Below are positions 8,670 through 16,604 of a stretch of DNA of 64,000 nucleotides, piece by piece. The stretch's first letter is position 1; the number at the start of each line of letters is the position of its first letter. The notes under the pieces were generated by a model. It was given only the letters and a program-made list of their open reading frames with translations, ran no database searches and was not told where the DNA came from. Source of the DNA: Nostocoides sp. F2B08 (GTDB lineage: Bacteria; Actinomycetota; Actinomycetes; Actinomycetales; Dermatophilaceae); NCBI RefSeq assembly GCF_009184895.1, contig NZ_WESE01000011.1, positions 42,334 to 106,333 of the forward strand, given 5' to 3'. The position numbers and the translations under genes are program-made.

Positions 8670-9848
8670 ATGGACAGGCAGCGGCACCGTGATCCGGCAA
8701 CCCGGTGGTCCGGGCTGCAGTCGGTCCACGTCGGTGACGTCGAGCTCGTCAACGGGGAGGTGCTTCCCGATGTCGTCGTCGCCTACGAGACGTGGGGGAC
8801 GCTCGACGGAGCCGGTGGCAATGCGGTGCTCGTCGAGCACGCCCTGACCGGCGACAGCCACGTCGTGGGTGGCACCGGTCCGCAACACCCCACACCGGGC
8901 TGGTGGGACGGCCTCATCGGACCGGGCGCGCCGTTGGACAGCGATGAGCTGTTCGTCGTCGCCACGAACGTCCTCGGTGGGTGCAGGGGTACGACCGGGC
9001 CGTCCTCTCCGGCACCCGACGGCCGAGCCTGGGGAAGTCGGTTCCCGCGCATCACGATCCGTGACCAGGTCCGCGTCGAGGCCCGGGTCGCCGACCTGCT
9101 CGGCATCGACCGCCTCCGTGCGGTGCTGGGCGGTTCGATGGGCGGTATGCGCGCCGTCGAGTGGGCGGCGACCTATCCCGAGCGCGTCGACACGGCGATC
9201 GTCCTCGCCTCGACGGCGCGCGCGTCGGCCGAGCAGATCGCGTGGGCCAGTGTCCAGAACCAGGCGATCCGCGCCGACCCGCACTATTCCGGTGGGGACT
9301 ACTACGACTCAGGGTCCGCCCCTACGACGGGTATGGCCATCGCGCGCGAGATCGCTCAGGTCACCTACCGCTCCGAGCCGGAGCTGGCGGACCGGTTCGG
9401 CAACCGCACCCTCGCGCCGGACGAGGTGAGTGGCCGGGCCCATCTCGACAGAGGTGAGGGGCGGCCGCTGTTCCAGGTGGAGTCCTATCTGCATCACCAC
9501 GGAGCGAAGCTGGTGAGCCGCTTCGACGCCGGGAGCTTCCTCGTGCTCAACGAGGCGATGTCCACGCACGATGTCGGCGCCGGACGCGGGGGAGCAGCCG
9601 CTGCCCTGAACGACTTCCAGGGGCGGCTCCTCGTGGTGAGCGTCGACTCCGACCGCCTCTACCCGCCGAGCCAATCCGAGGAGCTCGTCGCCGCACACCC
9701 ACGGGCCCGACACGTCCAGATCAAATCCCCGCACGGACACGACGGCTTTCTCATCGAGCGGGAGCAGGTCGGCCGGGTCATCCGTGAGGCACTGCGCGGG
9801 GTTCCGGCGATCGATGCCGACACCGGACGCACACGCACGAGCGCATGA
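8670..9848 (+). CDS. metX: Homoserine O-acetyltransferase
   Basis: A 392-residue alpha/beta-hydrolase-fold enzyme that acetylates homoserine with acetyl-CoA, the first committed step of methionine synthesis by the O-acetylhomoserine route. The nucleophile elbow GGSMGG places the catalytic serine at residue 156. The catalytic histidine is in SPHGHDGFL near the C-terminus and the aspartate is expected in VVSVDSDRLYP. The family motif NVLGGCRGTTGPSS is present at about 100-113. ATG 8670 has a GAGGG stretch upstream; the frame extends back through the riboswitch, which cannot be coding. Control is by the SAM-IV riboswitch. No metY or metE is adjacent. Confidence 0.93.
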   Translation: MDRQRHRDPATRWSGLQSVHVGDVELVNGEVLPDVVVAYETWGTLDGAGGNAVLVEHALTGDSHVVGGTGPQHPTPGWWDGLIGPGAPLDSDELFVVATNVLGGCRGTTGPSSPAPDGRAWGSRFPRITIRDQVRVEARVADLLGIDRLRAVLGGSMGGMRAVEWAATYPERVDTAIVLASTARASAEQIAWASVQNQAIRADPHYSGGDYYDSGSAPTTGMAIAREIAQVTYRSEPELADRFGNRTLAPDEVSGRAHLDRGEGRPLFQVESYLHHHGAKLVSRFDAGSFLVLNEAMSTHDVGAGRGGAAAALNDFQGRLLVVSVDSDRLYPPSQSEELVAAHPRARHVQIKSPHGHDGFLIEREQVGRVIREALRGVPAIDADTGRTRTSA

Positions 9849-9930
9849 GGACATCGGGTAGCGTCGAGGTCGAGACAGACCAGCGTCGCCCGTCTCGAGC
9901 GGGGACACGTCACGAAGGAGTGCGTCCGCT

Positions 9931-10323
9931 ATGAGCGTGATCGTCGGCTACGTCCCGACCAAGGAAGGCCGGGCCGCGCTCGACTACGCAGTTCAGGAGT
10001 GCCTCCTGCGCGGCACCGACCTCGTCGTGGTGCAGACACCACGACGAGGAGGAGACGTCGACTACCACGACCTGGGGCCCGAGCTCGAATCCGCACGCGG
10101 CGAGCTGGAGGGTGCCGATCTCACCGTGTCCGTCACCTCGGGAACCGACGGCAACGAACCGGCAGAGGACCTGATCGAGGCCGTTCGCAACGGTCCGGAC
10201 GACCTCATCGTCATCGGCCTGAGGCGGAGGACGCCCATCGGCAAGCTCATTCTCGGCTCGAACGCGCAGCGCATCCTGCTCGACGCACCCTGTCCGGTCA
10301 TCGCTGTCAAGGCCGAAGCCTGA
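9931..10323 (+). CDS. Universal stress protein (UspA family)
   Basis: A single-domain, 130-residue universal stress protein. It starts with MSVIVGYVPTKEGRAALDYA, the beta1-alpha1 element, and ends with the ATP-type nucleotide-binding signature GLRRRTPIGKLILGSNAQRI (G-2x-G-9x-G-[ST] pattern, slightly relaxed) before CPVIAVKA. This suggests the ATP-binding class. Such proteins are usually induced by growth arrest or stress; the specific role here is unknown. ATG 9931 is preceded by GAAGGAG at 12-13 bases. It lies between metX and rpoD with no obvious operon link. Confidence 0.88.
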   Translation: MSVIVGYVPTKEGRAALDYAVQECLLRGTDLVVVQTPRRGGDVDYHDLGPELESARGELEGADLTVSVTSGTDGNEPAEDLIEAVRNGPDDLIVIGLRRRTPIGKLILGSNAQRILLDAPCPVIAVKAEA

Positions 10324-10389
10324 GAGGGGATTTCCACCGGTCGGACGGACCGAAGAGGGCGCGGGGACCGGCGTGCACCGGATGGGTTT

Positions 10390-10395
10390 TATAAT
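10390..10395 (+). promoter_or_regulatory. Consensus -10 box (TATAAT) upstream of the principal sigma gene
   Basis: A perfect TATAAT, rare in DNA this GC-rich, at about 210 bases before the sigma factor start. No good -35 lies at 17 bases. The spacing predicts a 5' leader of roughly 200 bases or more in which I see no recognised riboswitch or terminator. Confidence 0.5.
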
Positions 10396-10605
10396 GGTGG
10401 GACGAGGACACGCCGACACCACGCATTGCGACCACTCTCGGGCACGCCTGACGTTGAACCCCGACCACACACTTGTTCGCCGCAGCGCGATGTCCGAGTC
10501 CCGGTAGACGCCACAACTGGAGCTCGTAGGGCATGACCCGTCGGCATGCTCGTGCTTCGCCCGCGCCGCGGGCCGCACGTTCGATGTGCACCCCCTCGAC
10601 CTCCC

Positions 10606-12156
10606 ATGACGAAAGGCCCAAGGACCTTGGCTCCGTCCCGGACGACGACACCCGCGAAGAAGAGCACCGCGAAGAAGGCCGCCGCAAGCGCGGCACCGAG
10701 CGACACCACATCCCCCGCGAAGAAGTCAGCGGCCAAGAAGTCGGCCGCGACGAAGTCAGCGGCCAAGGCCGCCACGACGAAGAAGGCGCCGGCGAAGAAG
10801 GCCCCGCCGGCGAAGAAGGCCGCCACGACGAAGAAGGCCGCATCCGCGGCGTCGAAGGCTGCCGCGCCCAAGGCCGCGGCGCCGGCGTCGAAGACCACGA
10901 CCCGCAAGAAGTCCACCTCAGCGTCCCGGACAGGGCAGGCGGCTGCGGCCGACCCCGCCGGCGACGACACAACCGACGACGACACTCCTGCCGAGCCCGG
11001 CGAGGATGTCGAATCGGAGCTCGTCACCGACGACGCCTCGGGCGATGAGGCCGGCGAGTCGGGCGACGCCGCGGACGAGGGCGTGACGGTGACCGGATCC
11101 GGCACGCCGACCCGCTCACGGACCCGCCGGGGGGCGCGGTCGGGGGACGACGCCGCTGAGCCGGAGGAGAGCGACGAGGGTGGCGGGTTCGTCATCCGCG
11201 ACGATGACGAGGACGATGCCCCCGCGCAGCAGGTCGTCACGGCCGGGGCGACGGCGGACCCGGTCAAGGACTACCTGAAGCAGATCGGCAAGGTCGCGCT
11301 CCTCAACGCGGAACAGGAGGTCGAGCTCGCCAAGCGCATCGAGGCCGGCCTCTTCGCCGAGGAGAAGCTGAACTCCGGCGAGAAGATCGACATGAAGCTC
11401 AAGCGTGAGCTCTGGTGGATCGCCCAGGACGGCAAGAAGGCAAAGAACCACCTCCTCGAGGCCAACCTGCGGCTCGTGGTCTCCCTGGCCAAGCGCTACA
11501 CCGGGCGCGGCATGCTCTTCCTCGACCTCATCCAGGAGGGCAACCTGGGTCTGATCCGGGCGGTCGAGAAGTTCGACTACACCAAGGGCTACAAGTTCTC
11601 GACCTACGCGACGTGGTGGATCCGGCAGGCGATCACCCGAGCGATGGCGGACCAGGCCCGCACGATCCGCATCCCGGTTCACATGGTCGAGGTCATCAAC
11701 AAGCTGGCTCGCGTGCAGCGTCAGATGCTCCAGGACCTCGGTCGGGAGCCGACGCCGGAGGAGCTGGCCGCCGAGCTCGACATGACACCCGAGAAGGTCG
11801 TCGAGGTGCAGAAGTACGGCCGTGAGCCGATCTCCCTGCACACCCCTCTCGGTGAGGACGGCGACAGCGAGTTCGGCGACCTGATCGAGGACTCCGAGGC
11901 GGTCGTCCCCGCCGACGCCGTGTCGTTCACCCTGTTGCAGGAACAGCTGCACTCGGTCCTGGACACGTTGTCCGAGCGCGAGGCCGGCGTGGTGTCGATG
12001 CGTTTCGGCCTCTCCGACGGTCAGCCGAAGACCTTGGACGAGATCGGCAAGGTCTATGGCGTTACTCGTGAACGAATCCGGCAGATCGAGTCCAAGACCA
12101 TGAGCAAACTGCGGCACCCGAGCCGCTCCCAGGTGCTGCGCGACTACCTCGACTGA
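10606..12156 (+). CDS. rpoD: Principal RNA polymerase sigma factor (RpoD/SigA/HrdB type)
   Basis: Primary sigma-70 of about 516 residues. The first 130 residues are a repetitive lysine/alanine tract (PAKK, TTKKA, SAAK), followed by an acidic segment. The conserved core then starts near [17 protein letters not shown] (region 1.2). Region 2.3/2.4 is [19 protein letters not shown], region 3 covers [13 protein letters not shown], and region 4.2 has the helix-turn-helix [13 protein letters not shown]. Housekeeping status rests on the complete regions and the region 2.4 match. The start is uncertain: ATG 10606 lacks a ribosome binding site, while TTG 10627 follows AAGGA and would give MAPSRTTTP. 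The frame further upstream to 10546 is not sigma-like. Confidence 0.92.
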   Translation: MTKGPRTLAPSRTTTPAKKSTAKKAAASAAPSDTTSPAKKSAAKKSAATKSAAKAATTKKAPAKKAPPAKKAATTKKAASAASKAAAPKAAAPASKTTTRKKSTSASRTGQAAAADPAGDDTTDDDTPAEPGEDVESELVTDDASGDEAGESGDAADEGVTVTGSGTPTRSRTRRGARSGDDAAEPEESDEGGGFVIRDDDEDDAPAQQVVTAGATADPVKDYLKQIGKVALLNAEQEVELAKRIEAGLFAEEKLNSGEKIDMKLKRELWWIAQDGKKAKNHLLEANLRLVVSLAKRYTGRGMLFLDLIQEGNLGLIRAVEKFDYTKGYKFSTYATWWIRQAITRAMADQARTIRIPVHMVEVINKLARVQRQMLQDLGREPTPEELAAELDMTPEKVVEVQKYGREPISLHTPLGEDGDSEFGDLIEDSEAVVPADAVSFTLLQEQLHSVLDTLSEREAGVVSMRFGLSDGQPKTLDEIGKVYGVTRERIRQIESKTMSKLRHPSRSQVLRDYLD

Positions 12157-12235
12157 CAGACCGCTCGTCGTCAGCGGGCGCCCGACGTGACGGGTGAGGC
12201 GCCACCCCGACGGTCCCGCAGCGCACCCCAGGAGG

Positions 12236-13270
12236 TCAGTCCCGCGCGCCCACAGCAGGCGGGGCGGTGCTCCGGCGCACCACGAGCTTCGCGGGGAACG
12301 TCGTCGACGACGGGAGATGCTGTCCGTCGATCATCTCGAGCAGCGTGGCTGCGGCGCGCTCACCGATCGCACGGACCGGCTGGGCGACGGTCGTCAGATC
12401 GGTGAGCGCCGCGATGGGGTGATCGTCGATGCCGACCACCGAGATGTCGCCGGGCACGTCGAGCCCAGCCCGTCGGGCGGTTCGGATGGCGCCGACGGCG
12501 ATCTCGTCCGAGTGAGCGTAGACGGCGGTGGGTGGTTCCGCGCGGCTGAGCAGCTGCGCCATCGCGTCGGCGCCGGCTTCGCCACCCCAGGGAACGGTGC
12601 AGACCAGGCCCGGCCCCGAGCGTATCCCGGCGCGGTCGAGCGCGTCGTGGTACGCCGCGCTGCGCGGCGCGAGGGTGGGCCAGCCGGGCTGGTCCGGGTC
12701 GATGGCTTCGATCATGGCGATCCGCCGGTGACCAAGGTTGAGCAGGTGGGTAACCGCGATGGTGCCGACCTCGTAGTCGTCGACGCACGCGTAGGGGTAG
12801 GCCTCCTGCTGGCCCCCGGCGGACACGATGGACACGCCGAGCAAGTCAAGGCGTTCGCGCTCGGCCTCGAGGACGGGGAAGCCGACGACGATGAGACCGT
12901 CGATCTTGCGACGCGCGGGGAGCCGATGGAAGAAGTCGCGGCGGTCGTCGGCATCGCCGACGCGGAAGAGTAGTACGTCGAGGCCGGCGTCACCGAGCAC
13001 CCCTTCCGCGCCGGCGACCAGCGTGCCGAAGAACCAGCGGTCGATGTGGGGGACGACCAGTCCGACACGCCCGGTGCGTCCACCCGCGAGCCGGGACGCC
13101 TCGGGGGAGACGACGTAGGCGAGTTCCTCGGCGGCTGCCAGGACCCGCCCGCGGGTCTTCGTCGAGACGCCATAGCTGTCGTTGATGGCCCGGGACGCGG
13201 TGGCGAGGGAGACGCCGGCGCGACGCGCCACGTCGACCAACGTCGTTTGCCCGCTGGGTGAGTGCGACAT
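12236..13270 (-). CDS. LacI-family transcriptional repressor of the adjacent sugar genes
   Basis: A 344-residue LacI/GalR regulator. The N-terminal helix-turn-helix and hinge are clear (TTLVDVARRAGVSLATASRA, then RVLAAAEELAYVVSPEASRL). A periplasmic-binding-protein-like effector domain follows to the end, including VYAHSDEIAVGAIR and DISVVGIDDHP, both typical of the family. I chose ATG 13270 (MSHSPSGQ); the longer frame to 13378 runs through its own operator region. It is divergent from a sugar-binding lipoprotein and an alpha-glucosidase gene, so an alpha-glucoside or related oligosaccharide is the likely inducer (inference). Two matching palindromes in the shared promoter suggest it represses both directions. 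Confidence 0.92.
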   Translation of the reverse strand: MSHSPSGQTTLVDVARRAGVSLATASRAINDSYGVSTKTRGRVLAAAEELAYVVSPEASRLAGGRTGRVGLVVPHIDRWFFGTLVAGAEGVLGDAGLDVLLFRVGDADDRRDFFHRLPARRKIDGLIVVGFPVLEAERERLDLLGVSIVSAGGQQEAYPYACVDDYEVGTIAVTHLLNLGHRRIAMIEAIDPDQPGWPTLAPRSAAYHDALDRAGIRSGPGLVCTVPWGGEAGADAMAQLLSRAEPPTAVYAHSDEIAVGAIRTARRAGLDVPGDISVVGIDDHPIAALTDLTTVAQPVRAIGERAAATLLEMIDGQHLPSSTTFPAKLVVRRSTAPPAVGARD

Positions 13271-13295
13271 GGTGGCTGACCCATCGTGATCGGAT

Positions 13296-13310
13296 ACGTT
13301 TCCGAAACAT
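13296..13310. promoter_or_regulatory. LacI-family operator O1 (autoregulatory side)
   Basis: ACGTTTCCGAAACAT is a near palindrome (GTTTC/GAAAC arms) 26 bases before the repressor ATG on the minus strand. It overlaps or abuts a minus-strand -10-like TAGAAT (13309-13314). It shares the half-site CG-Y-TTCCGAAA with the second operator. Confidence 0.6.
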
Positions 13311-13322
13311 TCTAACAGTGGC

Positions 13323-13351
13323 TTGACGTACCTCGTGACCCGTGCGATTCT
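13323..13351 (+). promoter_or_regulatory. Promoter of the sugar-binding protein gene
   Basis: TTGACG (13323-13328) and GATTCT (13346-13351) are separated by 17 bases. The second operator begins four bases after the -10 box, covering the transcription start, the classic arrangement for repression. Confidence 0.6.
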
Positions 13352-13354
13352 AAG

Positions 13355-13372
13355 TTCGGAAACGCTTCCGAA
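13355..13372. promoter_or_regulatory. LacI-family operator O2
   Basis: TTCGGAAACGCTTCCGAA has perfect 7-base arms around ACGC, with the central CG step typical of LacI-family sites. It lies just after the -10 box of the binding-protein promoter, 18 bases before the ATG at 13390. Confidence 0.7.
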
Positions 13373-13389
13373 AACCAAGGAGAAGTAGC

Positions 13390-14751
13390 ATGTGGACCTT
13401 CAAGCGAGTACGTGTGGTGGCGCCCATCGCGGTCGGGGCGCTGTTGCTGTCGGCATGCGGGGAGTCGTCCGACTCCGATGCAGCCGCAGCAGCCGCGAAC
13501 GTCGACTGCGCTGCCTTCGAGCAGTACGGGGACCTGTCGGGCTCGACGGTCACCTTCTACACCTCGGTCGTGGCTCCCGACGACGCGCCCTACATCGCTG
13601 CGTTCGAGCCCTTCGAGCAGTGCACTGGCGCCACGGTCGAGTACGAGGCGAGCAAGGAGTTCGAGGCGCAGCTCGTCGTGCGGGTACAGTCCGGGAACGC
13701 ACCCGACATCGCCCTGTTTCCCCAGCCGGGCCTGCTCCGCACCGTCGTCCGGGACACAGGCGCGCTCGTTCCAGCGCCGGCCACGGTGGTCGATAACGTC
13801 GACGAGTACTACTCCGAGGACTGGAAGCCGTACGGCACTGTCGACGGCACGTACTACGCGGCGCCGAACGGTGCCAGCGTGAAGTCGCTGGTGTGGTACT
13901 CGCCGACGAAGTTCGTGGAGGCCGGGTACGAGGTCCCCACCACCTGGGACGAGATGATCGCCCTGTCCGACCGCATCGTGGCCGACAACCCCGACGGCGC
14001 CGCCAAGCCGTGGTGTGTGGGCATCTCGTCCGGCGACGCCACCGGCTGGCCCGCAACGGACTGGATGGAGGACGTCATGCTCCGCCTGCAGGGGCCCGAG
14101 GTCTACGACCAATGGGTCAACCACGAGATCCCGTTCAACGGTCCCGAGGTCGCCGAGGTGATCGCTGAGACCGGCGGCATCCTGAAGAACCCCGACTACG
14201 TCAACGGTGGCTTCGGTGACGTCCTGAGCATCGCCTCGACGACCTTCCAGGACGCCGGCCTGCCCATCCTGGACGGGTCCTGCTACATGTACAAGCAATC
14301 GTCCTTCTACTCCTCGAGCTGGCCCGAAGGCACGACCGTAGCCGAGGACGGCGACGTGTGGGCTTTCCCGCTTCCTCCGATGAGCGAGGAGACCGGCAAC
14401 CCCATCCTGACCGGCGGTGAGTTCGTCGGCGCCTTCAGCGACCGCCCCGAGGTGCAGGCCTTCCAGACGTACCTGACATCCCCCGAGTTCGTGAACGCAC
14501 GTGCCGGCCAGGGCAACTGGACCGCTCCCCACAGCGGCCTCGACCCGGCAAACGTGGCCGACCCGATCGCCCGTCTCGGCCTCGAGCTGCTCCAGGACCC
14601 GGACCTCACCCTTCGTTTCGACGGCTCGGATCTGATGCCTGCCGCGGTCGGCACCTCCTCGTTCTGGACCGAGATGACCGAGTGGATCGCCAGCGACAAG
14701 CCCGATCAGGACGTCCTGGACGCCATCGAGTCGACCTGGCCGACCTCCTGA
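13390..14751 (+). CDS. ABC transporter sugar-binding lipoprotein
   Basis: A 453-residue extracellular solute-binding protein of the sugar (MalE/AglE-like, family 1) type. The signal peptide ends in a lipobox, LLLSAC, with the lipidated cysteine at residue 23, followed by an acidic/alanine linker. The mature part has the usual features: VTFYTSVVAPDDAPYI after the linker, SKEFEAQLVVRVQSGNAPDIALFPQPG in the substrate-domain hinge, and TTWDEMIALSDRIVADNP. ATG 13390 follows AAGGAG closely. An alpha-glucosidase gene follows 91 bases downstream, so an alpha-glucoside is the likely ligand. No permease or ATPase genes are present in the locus; see findings. Confidence 0.9.
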   Translation: MWTFKRVRVVAPIAVGALLLSACGESSDSDAAAAAANVDCAAFEQYGDLSGSTVTFYTSVVAPDDAPYIAAFEPFEQCTGATVEYEASKEFEAQLVVRVQSGNAPDIALFPQPGLLRTVVRDTGALVPAPATVVDNVDEYYSEDWKPYGTVDGTYYAAPNGASVKSLVWYSPTKFVEAGYEVPTTWDEMIALSDRIVADNPDGAAKPWCVGISSGDATGWPATDWMEDVMLRLQGPEVYDQWVNHEIPFNGPEVAEVIAETGGILKNPDYVNGGFGDVLSIASTTFQDAGLPILDGSCYMYKQSSFYSSSWPEGTTVAEDGDVWAFPLPPMSEETGNPILTGGEFVGAFSDRPEVQAFQTYLTSPEFVNARAGQGNWTAPHSGLDPANVADPIARLGLELLQDPDLTLRFDGSDLMPAAVGTSSFWTEMTEWIASDKPDQDVLDAIESTWPTS

Positions 14752-14842
14752 CACATGCCCAGGACGCTCGGGTGGGGTCGGACCAGCACGGCCGGCCCCG
14801 CCCGACGCGTGGCACAGCGAGACCCGAGTGAAGGAGCCCACC

Positions 14843-16534
14843 ATGACCCGTGAGAAGCCGGCGACTCACTGGTGGCGGTCCGCAGTGGTCTACCAGGTGT
14901 ACCTGCGTAGCTTCGCGGACAGCAGCGGCACCGGCACCGGCGACATCCGCGGCCTGATGGATCGGCTGCCACACGTGGTCGACCTCGGGGCCGACGCCCT
15001 GTGGCTCAGCCCGTGGTTCCGGTCCCCGATGCACGACGGTGGGTACGATGTCGCCGACTATCGCGACATCGACCCCACCTTCGGTGCCACGTCGGATGCT
15101 CTGGCGTTGATCGATCGGTGCCACGACCTGGGACTACGCGTCCTGATCGACCTCGTGGCCAACCACACCTCGACCGACCATGCCTGGTTCCGCGCCGCCG
15201 TCGGCTCGCCTCCCGGGAGCCGGGAGCGGCAGCGCTATCACTTCCGGCCCGGACGTGGAGAGGGCGGCGAGGACCCGCCCAACAACTGGATCAGTGCATT
15301 CGGTGGTCCTGCCTGGACCCGCATCATCGAGCCCGACGGCACCCCGGGGGAGTGGTACCTCCACTTGTTCTCGGAGCACCAGCCAGACCTCAACTGGGAG
15401 TGCCCCGACGTCGTCACCGAGTTCGACGACGTCATCCGGCACTGGTTCGACCTGGGCGTGGACGGCATCCGCGTCGACGCTGCGTCCGCGCTCGCCAAGG
15501 ACCCCGACCTGCCGTCGGTCGATCTCGATCTGTCCCGAGGTTTCATTCCTCGGGACTGGCCCGGAACCCCCTTCTGGGATGTCGAGCGCGTTCACGACCT
15601 CCTGCGCCGCTGGCGTGCCATCGCCGACGCATACGAGGGGAACCGGTGCCTCGTGGGCGAGGTCGTCGTCAACACCCCGGACCGCTTCGCAGCCTATCTT
15701 CGTCCCGACGAGCTGCACTCCGCGTTTGCTTTCGACCTCCTCCATTCCCCATGGGACGCCACGGAGATGCGGGCGGCGATCTCTCGCAGCCTTGCCGTGG
15801 TGGAGAAAGATGCCGACAACCCTGCGACCTTGACGTGGGTGCTCTCAAACCACGACGAGATCCGCCACGTCACCCGCTACGCGCCCACCGTGGCCAGGGG
15901 CGGTGACTGCACGGTTGCCCTCGACATCGGGTTGTCACGCGCTCGCGCCGCCCTCCTCCTGGTTCTGGCGCTGCCCGGGGCGACCTGCCTCTACCAGGGC
16001 GAGGAACTCGGTCTGCCCGAGGTGCTGGACCTTCCTGCGGAGCTGCGTCGGGACCCCACCTTCCACCGGACCGCAGGCGCCGTCCTTGGGCGGGACGGCT
16101 GCCGGGTACCGCTGCCCTGGTCTGGCGACCGCCCCCCCTTCGGCTTCACGGCCGCGGAGCCGTGGCTACCTCAGCCGGCTGACTGGGCATCGCTGACCGC
16201 AGCGGCCCAACGGAGTGAGCCGACCAGCACCCTCGCCCTCTACCGCGACGCGCTGAGAGTGCGGCGGCGGCTGCTCGGCGCGAACGACACTGCGCTGCGC
16301 TGGCGGGAATCGTCCCCCGGAACATTGGTCTTCGACAGGCCAGGAGCCCTGACCTGTGTCGTCAACGTCGGTGCCGAGCCCGTCGTCCTCGAAGCCGAGC
16401 CGGTACTCCTCAGCCATCACCAGGATGACCCGATGCTCCTGCCACCCGGTTGCGCAGCATGGCTCGGTTGGCAGCGGACCGACGAGGACGGCGGCGCGCC
16501 ACCTTCCCCCGCCGGACCTGCCTCCACGGTCTGA
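14843..16534 (+). CDS. GH13 alpha-glucosidase (oligo-1,6-/alpha-glucosidase type)
   Basis: A 563-residue glycoside hydrolase of family 13. It starts with WWRSAVVYQVYLRSF and shows the family regions: LVANHTS (region I), GVDGIRVDAASAL (region II, with the nucleophile aspartate), a glutamate in LVGEVVVNTPDR (region III) and VLSNHDEIRH (region IV, with the transition-state aspartate). Members hydrolyse short alpha-glucosides in the cytoplasm after uptake. No signal peptide is seen. ATG 14843 has AAGGAG 6 bases upstream. It is co-oriented with the sugar-binding lipoprotein gene and presumably under the same LacI-type control. Confidence 0.92.
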   Translation: MTREKPATHWWRSAVVYQVYLRSFADSSGTGTGDIRGLMDRLPHVVDLGADALWLSPWFRSPMHDGGYDVADYRDIDPTFGATSDALALIDRCHDLGLRVLIDLVANHTSTDHAWFRAAVGSPPGSRERQRYHFRPGRGEGGEDPPNNWISAFGGPAWTRIIEPDGTPGEWYLHLFSEHQPDLNWECPDVVTEFDDVIRHWFDLGVDGIRVDAASALAKDPDLPSVDLDLSRGFIPRDWPGTPFWDVERVHDLLRRWRAIADAYEGNRCLVGEVVVNTPDRFAAYLRPDELHSAFAFDLLHSPWDATEMRAAISRSLAVVEKDADNPATLTWVLSNHDEIRHVTRYAPTVARGGDCTVALDIGLSRARAALLLVLALPGATCLYQGEELGLPEVLDLPAELRRDPTFHRTAGAVLGRDGCRVPLPWSGDRPPFGFTAAEPWLPQPADWASLTAAAQRSEPTSTLALYRDALRVRRRLLGANDTALRWRESSPGTLVFDRPGALTCVVNVGAEPVVLEAEPVLLSHHQDDPMLLPPGCAAWLGWQRTDEDGGAPPSPAGPASTV

Positions 16535-16604
16535 CAGCCTGCAGTCCCGGATCTGGCGGGCTGCCGCACACGGCACCACAGCGTCAGGCGTCCACCCTCT
16601 CGGA

